Positions 60,001 to 64,000 of a stretch of 64,000 bases of DNA are shown piece by piece; positions within the stretch are counted from its first letter, which is position 1, and the number at the start of each line of letters is the position of its first letter. A program made the translations under genes and the position numbers. This stretch comes from Pempheris klunzingeri (taxonomy: Eukaryota > Chordata > Actinopteri > Acropomatiformes > Pempheridae). Where the stretch lies: positions 13,781,535 through 13,845,534 of the forward strand of contig NC_092015.1 of NCBI RefSeq assembly GCF_042242105.1, in the 5' to 3' direction. The notes below the pieces were generated by a model. That model saw only the letters and a program-made list of their open reading frames with translations. It did not search any database and was not told where the DNA came from.

Positions 60001-63000
60001 ATTAGAAGTCTTTTATATGGTCGGTATGAAAATGGCTACCTAGCATGGATGACTTCATACCTCTTGCTGGTTGCCTTGTCTGCCGGCTTGCCTGTGTCCA
60101 TGGGTTCAGGGGGCTCTTTGGAACTGCTTGCAAAGAAGATAAAAGAGGTTCAAAATGGGAATATATATTTTATGCAAAGTACTTTAGTGAACAATTGGTG
60201 GTTATAAATTCACATAATGAGGTATTTCAATTCTCTGTACCTGAACCAAACTATAATATGATGCACAGCAAATGAAAACATAATTGTGTACAAATACCCC
60301 GTCTGTTATAGAGAAGCATCTAAAGAAAAAAAAAAAGCATAATCCTTCTATACTTAAAATGATAGTAGAGGATCACAGCAAGGACATTTTATCTCTTCTT
60401 TCAATTGAATGTTAAGACATTAAAAAAAAGAATCTTTACTTTTATCTTTAGTATCTTTACTATGCGGAGCACATTTAAGAGAATTTTTGCTAATTTTTCC
60501 ATGCATTCACATAACTATGAATAATAAACTGAAAACATCACATTGTTAACATGTCAAGCAGCCAAAATAACAATTATCTCACTTTGGGTTTGAGTGAAGT
60601 CGTCCTGCAGGGTTACTGTGATGCTCCTCTGCCTGAGAGGTCTTGAGCTTCTTCCCGCTGATTATGTCTAGACTCTGCCTGCTCCTCTTTGTCTTCTGTT
60701 TGCCTTTTTCTGGTCTTGAAACTGCAACTGCTGTATTGGAGTTTGGCTGCCTTTGCTCTGATGATCTAGAGATGGGAGTTGTTCGACTGCTCTGGGAGAG
60801 TGCGGAGGTTGGGGTGAACACGCCGACAACACGTCCCTTAGCAGGGCTGGGGGCTAAAGTGACAGTAGCAGTTGGACTGGAGTCCACAGGCTGGGCTCTG
60901 TGAATAGACTGGTGCTGTAAGTGGACATTACTGCCTTCTGTCTCTCCTTGCTGGTTGACAGCCATGCTAATCTGAGTCTGTTGGGAGGGCAGGACGCAGA
61001 TGCTGCTGGCTATAGATGTCTGCACAGAGGAGCTGAGCTGTGACATCAGAGGAGCTCCTCCTGCTGACTGGAGGACCATTGGCTGATCTGTCAGGCCCAA
61101 GCCATGTGGACCTGCTTTAAACAGGAGGTTGCTAATTGGTCCAGTGATCTCAGTAGTGCTGAGGACAGGGGTGGAGAGGGAGACTGATCCTGGTGCAAGA
61201 AGCCCAGTAGCACCACTAGGGGGCATAGACACAACATTCAACACTGACTGACTGGGGTTGAGACTAGAGACTGTGCAAGGTAGAAGGTGAGTGGAATCGT
61301 GACCCAGGATACCAGGCTGGGCGGAACCAGGAATCCTCTGATGAAGAAGAGTAGTGGGATCCAAGTACATCACGCCACCTGATTTTGGTCTCTTGATAAT
61401 ATTTGGGACCTTGCGCTGAGAAGTGGAGAGGGTGCTCAACTCAACCAGGCCACCAGGTTGGCCAGGGATGCTGGCTGTAATCTGAGGGGTCGACAGGTTG
61501 ATGAGGGTCATGTTGGGAGGGCCCACTTCAGATGGGGCCAGAGTAGGCTGGCTACGGGAGCGGGCCAACTTTTTGCCCTTTCTAGGCTGAAGACGAGAGA
61601 TAGGCCTCTTCTTGCCATGAGCAGAGGCGAGTACAGTAGGGGAAGAAGTGAGAGACGAGGGACTGGACACTATGGCAACACTGGGACCCAACTCGTGCGG
61701 TCGACCAGCTTCTGAGACCAGAATCTGGGGCTGGTCGTGGGACTGGGAGGGTAACCCAATAAGAAGTCCTGATGTGGTGCTGGGGATTCCCGTCTGGAAG
61801 CCTGCCTGTGTTGCTCCTGCAAAGGTGTGAATCTGGGAGGGATGCGGCATGGTGCCCAGGACTTTACCACCAGCAGGAAATATTTGCTGGGCCGTGGATA
61901 AACCAGTATTCAGCCCTGTGGTAAGAGTCATAGAGCTCAACACTGTTGAAGAGGTTGTGTCCATCACTCCCGTGGCACTAATTTTTTGGGTGACACCATT
62001 AGGGACGGTCTGAAGAACATAGAGAGGCTGGAACTGCTGATTGACCACAATGAGCTTGTCAGGGCCAGGTTTGATGACTGCTGGGCTGGACACCTGAGCC
62101 TGGGATGGTCCTGGGCCAGGAATTGGACTGGGACTACCTGTAGCTGCAGCTGATGCTGGGAGGTACTTCTGACCCTGAAGAGGCAGGGAGGGAGAACTTG
62201 GCAAACCAGGGGTGCCAGAACTCCTGGGAACATCCTGGTTACCTGGAGGTTCAACCACCTGACCAATGGCAGGACTGGGAATAAATTGCTCAGGAGTCAT
62301 GTGACCTTCAGTGACCTGCGTGTCTCTGTTCCCCAAAGTTGTAGCATCGTGCTGATTCTCTGACGGTGACACGACTGGCCCTGTCCTTTTCTTGTTCCCA
62401 CTCTTTTCTCCACTGATCGTCTCTGGGTCAGAGGTCAAACCCAGCATGGTGCGGTCAGAGGTGTCTGAGATAAGACTCCCAGCAGTGTGGTTCTGACTGG
62501 TGCTGACAGTGGGGCTGCGTGTAGTCAGGACAGAGAGGTCAGAAGGCAGCTCCAAAGGAAGATATGGCTCCTCTACAGATATGGAGCTATTAACGCTACT
62601 CTCCACTACACCTCCACTCTCAGCACTGGGCAGCGGCTGGGAAAAGTCATCGAACAGAATGTCTTTGCGGCGGTTGACATCCACTCCAACATAGCCCTCA
62701 TCCAGAAGCAGTTCGGAGGAAGACGACTCAGGCTGCTGACCCAGAGCCTGCATTGACATGGAAGGTGTGTTGAGGACAAACTCCATGATGTCAGATGGCA
62801 AAATGTTACCGCAGTCGTCACTGTTGTTGTTGTCAGAGTCTGATTTAAGCAGGTCTGTGCTGAGGGACAGCTGGGCCTCCAGAGGATCCTGACCCTGACC
62901 CTGGCTCTGCGGCTGGGACTTAACCCCGCCTCCAAGAGGAAGACAGTTTTCTTTCTGGTTCTTCCTGCTTTCTCGCGTGTTGCCGCTTACTGCTCCACCA

Positions 63001-64000
63001 CTGCTGTCAGCCTCCTTGCTTGAGTCATGGGAGTCAGGTTTCTCAATGTGCCTCTCTCTTCCCCTTCGCTTAGGAGTGTTCTTATGTGGGGTGGAAGAGG
63101 AGGTGGCTGTTGTGGTAGTGGTGCTGGTGGTGCAGATGCTGGTATCACTCTCTGAGCCATCATCAACGCCATCGAGCTGGCCAATATGCTGCTTGCCTAT
63201 GGTCCTGTTAAACACAGCAAAGACAAAAAGTTGGATTATTAGAGAGAGCAGGAAATAACCACAATTACATTTTAGTCGTGTTTTTAATCAAAATAATTGT
63301 GTGCACTTACAAAGCACTGAGCATGTCCTCATCGGCTTTTCCTTGAGCCCTTTGTTGTTGCTGCTCCTCGTCTTTTAGAAAGCGCTGAAGCTGGGATCCC
63401 CTTCCCAGACACTGGTCTATTCCCTCTATAGATGGTAGGCCCTCACCAGGGTTAATTATTGTCCGGGTGAAGTTGTAGTAGTAAGGGTCTTTGCCCCTCT
63501 GTTTCAGCGCGCTGTCTTCATCCTCTCCACTATCCCCTGACGAAGAGGTGGTGCTCATATCATCTGCTCCATCCACCTGCCCCTCAGCTGACTTCTTGCG
63601 CCCGCCACTCCTTCTCTTAACCACGGCCCCGGCTCCATCTCCGCTGCCGTAGAAGGGGAGGTCCTCCTCACCATACGAGCGAACCCCATAGAAAGGTGTG
63701 AGGCCAAAAAACATGTTGGAGCGGGCACGGGCGCTGCGTCGTGGGTAACGGCGCTTGGCTGACCCCGATCCGTCACTGTCATCCTCGTGATGTTTATCAT
63801 CCATCCCTCTGTCGTGGTCATCCTCTGGGCCGTCGCCCTCGTCCTCAGTGCCTTGAGTGAGGAGGCTGCGGTGGTCTCGGAACTCACTGCGTGAGTGCTC
63901 CTTCCGCAAATCCTCTTCCTCAGTCTGAGTCTGGGTGTCAGATTCAGAGCTGTCACTGCTGCTGGCAGACGGCGAGGAGAACAGAGCAGAGCGGGCAGAG
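56732..64000 (-). CDS. kmt2a: KMT2A (MLL) histone H3K4 methyltransferase, C-terminal part
   Basis: Ten exons join in frame to encode the last 1,482 residues of a protein of about 4,000: 64000-63311, 63204-60583, 60126-60061, 59979-59753, 59353-59279, 59129-58955, 58515-58408, 57604-57524, 57241-57112 and 57007-56732. In order they carry Taspase1 site 1 (QVDGADD), Taspase1 site 2 (QLDGVDD), the CBP KIX-binding segment (SDIMEFVL), a long Ser/Thr/Pro region, FYRC, the Win motif (GSARAE), SET ([18 protein letters not shown]) and post-SET ([13 protein letters not shown]). The enzyme methylates H3K4 with WDR5, RBBP5, ASH2L and DPY30 at developmental genes such as Hox. The N-terminal half (AT-hooks, CXXC, PHD, FYRN) lies beyond the right edge. 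All key residues look intact. Confidence 0.96.
57112..57241 (-). CDS. kmt2a: kmt2a exon: N-terminal SET
   Basis: The exon is 130 bp, acceptor CTGTAG|G and donor GGAAAG|GTGAGG. It encodes [20 protein letters not shown], then VIEYSGN and [10 protein letters not shown]. The HGRGLF motif is the AdoMet-binding start of SET. Confidence 0.94.
57524..57604 (-). CDS. kmt2a: kmt2a exon: SET N-flank
   Basis: The exon is 81 bp, acceptor TTTTTGCAG|ACGCACC and donor CTACAG|GTTAG. It encodes [20 protein letters not shown] and ETVGVYR, the segment leading into SET. Confidence 0.93.
57715..57920. repeat. Fish interspersed repeat in a kmt2a intron (GGATGGA-type end)
   Basis: GGTTAACTGGTGACTAAGTTTTCCGTAGGTGTGAATGTG, TCGGCCCTGTAATTGACTGGC, CAGGGTGTACC and the terminal GATGGACGGATGGA match a widespread fish repeat. 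It is diverged and lies directly beside a second repeat. Confidence 0.6.
57921..58335. repeat. Second fish interspersed repeat in the same kmt2a intron
   Basis: It begins ATCCATCCATCCATTTTCTTCTATTTATCC and includes CTAAGCAGGGCACTCCAGACGTCCTTCTCC, CATCGTAACCAGATACTCCAACC and CTCACCCTTATCTGTAATGCTGAGCCTAGCTGCCCTCC. This is the familiar fish repeat that I take to be the 3' region of an RTE/Rex-type LINE. It is degenerate. Confidence 0.6.
58408..58515 (-). CDS. kmt2a: kmt2a exon: end of FYRC
   Basis: The exon is 108 bp, acceptor ATTCCAG|GAGG and donor GCCAG|GTTAG. It encodes [20 protein letters not shown] followed by an acidic [14 protein letters not shown] linker, matching KMT2A between FYRC and SET. 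Confidence 0.94.
58955..59129 (-). CDS. kmt2a: kmt2a exon: FYRC core and Win motif
   Basis: The exon is 175 bp, acceptor TTTGCTAG|GTGTG and donor CACAG|GTTAG. It encodes [20 protein letters not shown], then [10 protein letters not shown] and [13 protein letters not shown]. The arginine in GSARAE is the one that inserts into WDR5. Confidence 0.95.
59279..59353 (-). CDS. kmt2a: kmt2a exon: FYRC N-flank
   Basis: The exon is 75 bp, acceptor TTTACAG|AGGC and donor TTGAAG|GTGAG. It encodes [20 protein letters not shown] followed by ELSFEG. Confidence 0.93.
59753..59979 (-). CDS. kmt2a: kmt2a exon upstream of FYRC
   Basis: The exon is 227 bp, acceptor TTTTCCAG|TGTGC and donor TCGAAG|GTGAG. It encodes [10 protein letters not shown], a polar Gly/Ser/Pro segment, then [20 protein letters not shown], a conserved KMT2A/B stretch before FYRC. 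Confidence 0.92.
60061..60126 (-). CDS. kmt2a: kmt2a small linker exon
   Basis: The exon is 66 or 63 bp; the acceptor is ambiguous between CAAG| and CAAGCAG|, and both keep frame. The donor is AAGAG|GTATGA. It encodes [21 protein letters not shown] tandem acceptor (NAGNAG-like) could give two isoforms differing by one residue. Confidence 0.8.
60583..63204 (-). CDS. kmt2a: kmt2a large exon: Taspase1 site 2, transactivation region, S/T/P-rich region
   Basis: This is the 2,622-bp exon typical of MLL (acceptor TTTAACAG|GACC, donor CCCAAA|GTGAGA). It opens with [20 protein letters not shown], the second Taspase1 site. CBP/p300 KIX-binding sequence follows ([16 protein letters not shown], then [18 protein letters not shown]). 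About 600 low-complexity residues rich in Ser, Thr, Pro and Gln come next, and it closes with [22 protein letters not shown] basic sequence ([15 protein letters not shown]). Cleavage at the Taspase1 sites makes the N320 and C180 halves in mammals. Confidence 0.95.
63311..64000 (-). CDS. kmt2a: kmt2a exon with Taspase1 site 1 (runs off the window)
   Basis: The frame is open to the right edge; donor GCTTT|GTAAGT. It encodes an acidic/Ser-rich segment, then [20 protein letters not shown], the site QVDGADD followed by [16 protein letters not shown], and [17 protein letters not shown]. The last is strongly conserved in MLL. The exon start lies beyond 64000. Confidence 0.94.

Noticed and set aside
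1..64000. CRISPR arrays, bacterial operons or phage genes
   Set aside because: The window is plainly vertebrate: spliced genes, SINEs and LINEs. No regularly spaced direct repeats with spacers were seen.

Overview
The window is genomic DNA from a teleost fish, most likely a percomorph. It has compact vertebrate-type introns, long AT-rich spacers and many microsatellites. It also carries interspersed repeats I recognise from ray-finned fish: a tRNA-derived SINE, hAT-like palindromic MITEs, CR1/L2/Rex-type LINEs and a Gmr1-like Ty3/gypsy relic. All names rest on protein motifs and sequence read by eye; no database search was run.

Host genes, left to right. At about 21.9 kb on the minus strand there is a signal-peptide exon, probably exon 1 of mcam. 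A complete single-exon rnf26 lies at 31.4-32.7 kb (+). A two-exon c1qtnf5 lies at 45.4-46.3 kb (-), with a possible upstream leader exon at 49.2 kb. The C-terminal part of kmt2a (MLL) runs from 56.7 kb past the right edge (-). It has ten exons in the window, carrying both Taspase1 sites, the CBP-binding transactivation segment, FYRC, the Win motif, SET and post-SET. The order and orientation mcam(-), rnf26(+), c1qtnf5(-) match human 11q23.3, where KMT2A lies on the same chromosome arm. The genes do not form a pathway; the arrangement is conserved synteny.

The most unusual object is at 4.5-6.4 kb on the minus strand. It is a Ty3/gypsy relic (gag zinc knuckle, protease remnant, integrase start, RNase H end) whose middle, where the rest of integrase and reverse transcriptase should be, is replaced by about 614 bp of intronless coding sequence. 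That sequence matches the N-terminus of the host gene SCAPER. The left junction is in frame with the retroelement and falls at the SCAPER start codon; the right junction drops out of frame into RNase H. It looks like host mRNA captured by template switching during reverse transcription.

Other mobile DNA: a 386-bp sequence present twice (1.68 and 7.28 kb), the second copy flanked by a 19-bp perfect direct repeat; a SINE at 10.99 kb; a palindromic MITE at 11.8 kb; a frameshifted LINE at 35.1-38.3 kb; and repeats in spacers and in a kmt2a intron. The remaining long stretches show no gene I can support.
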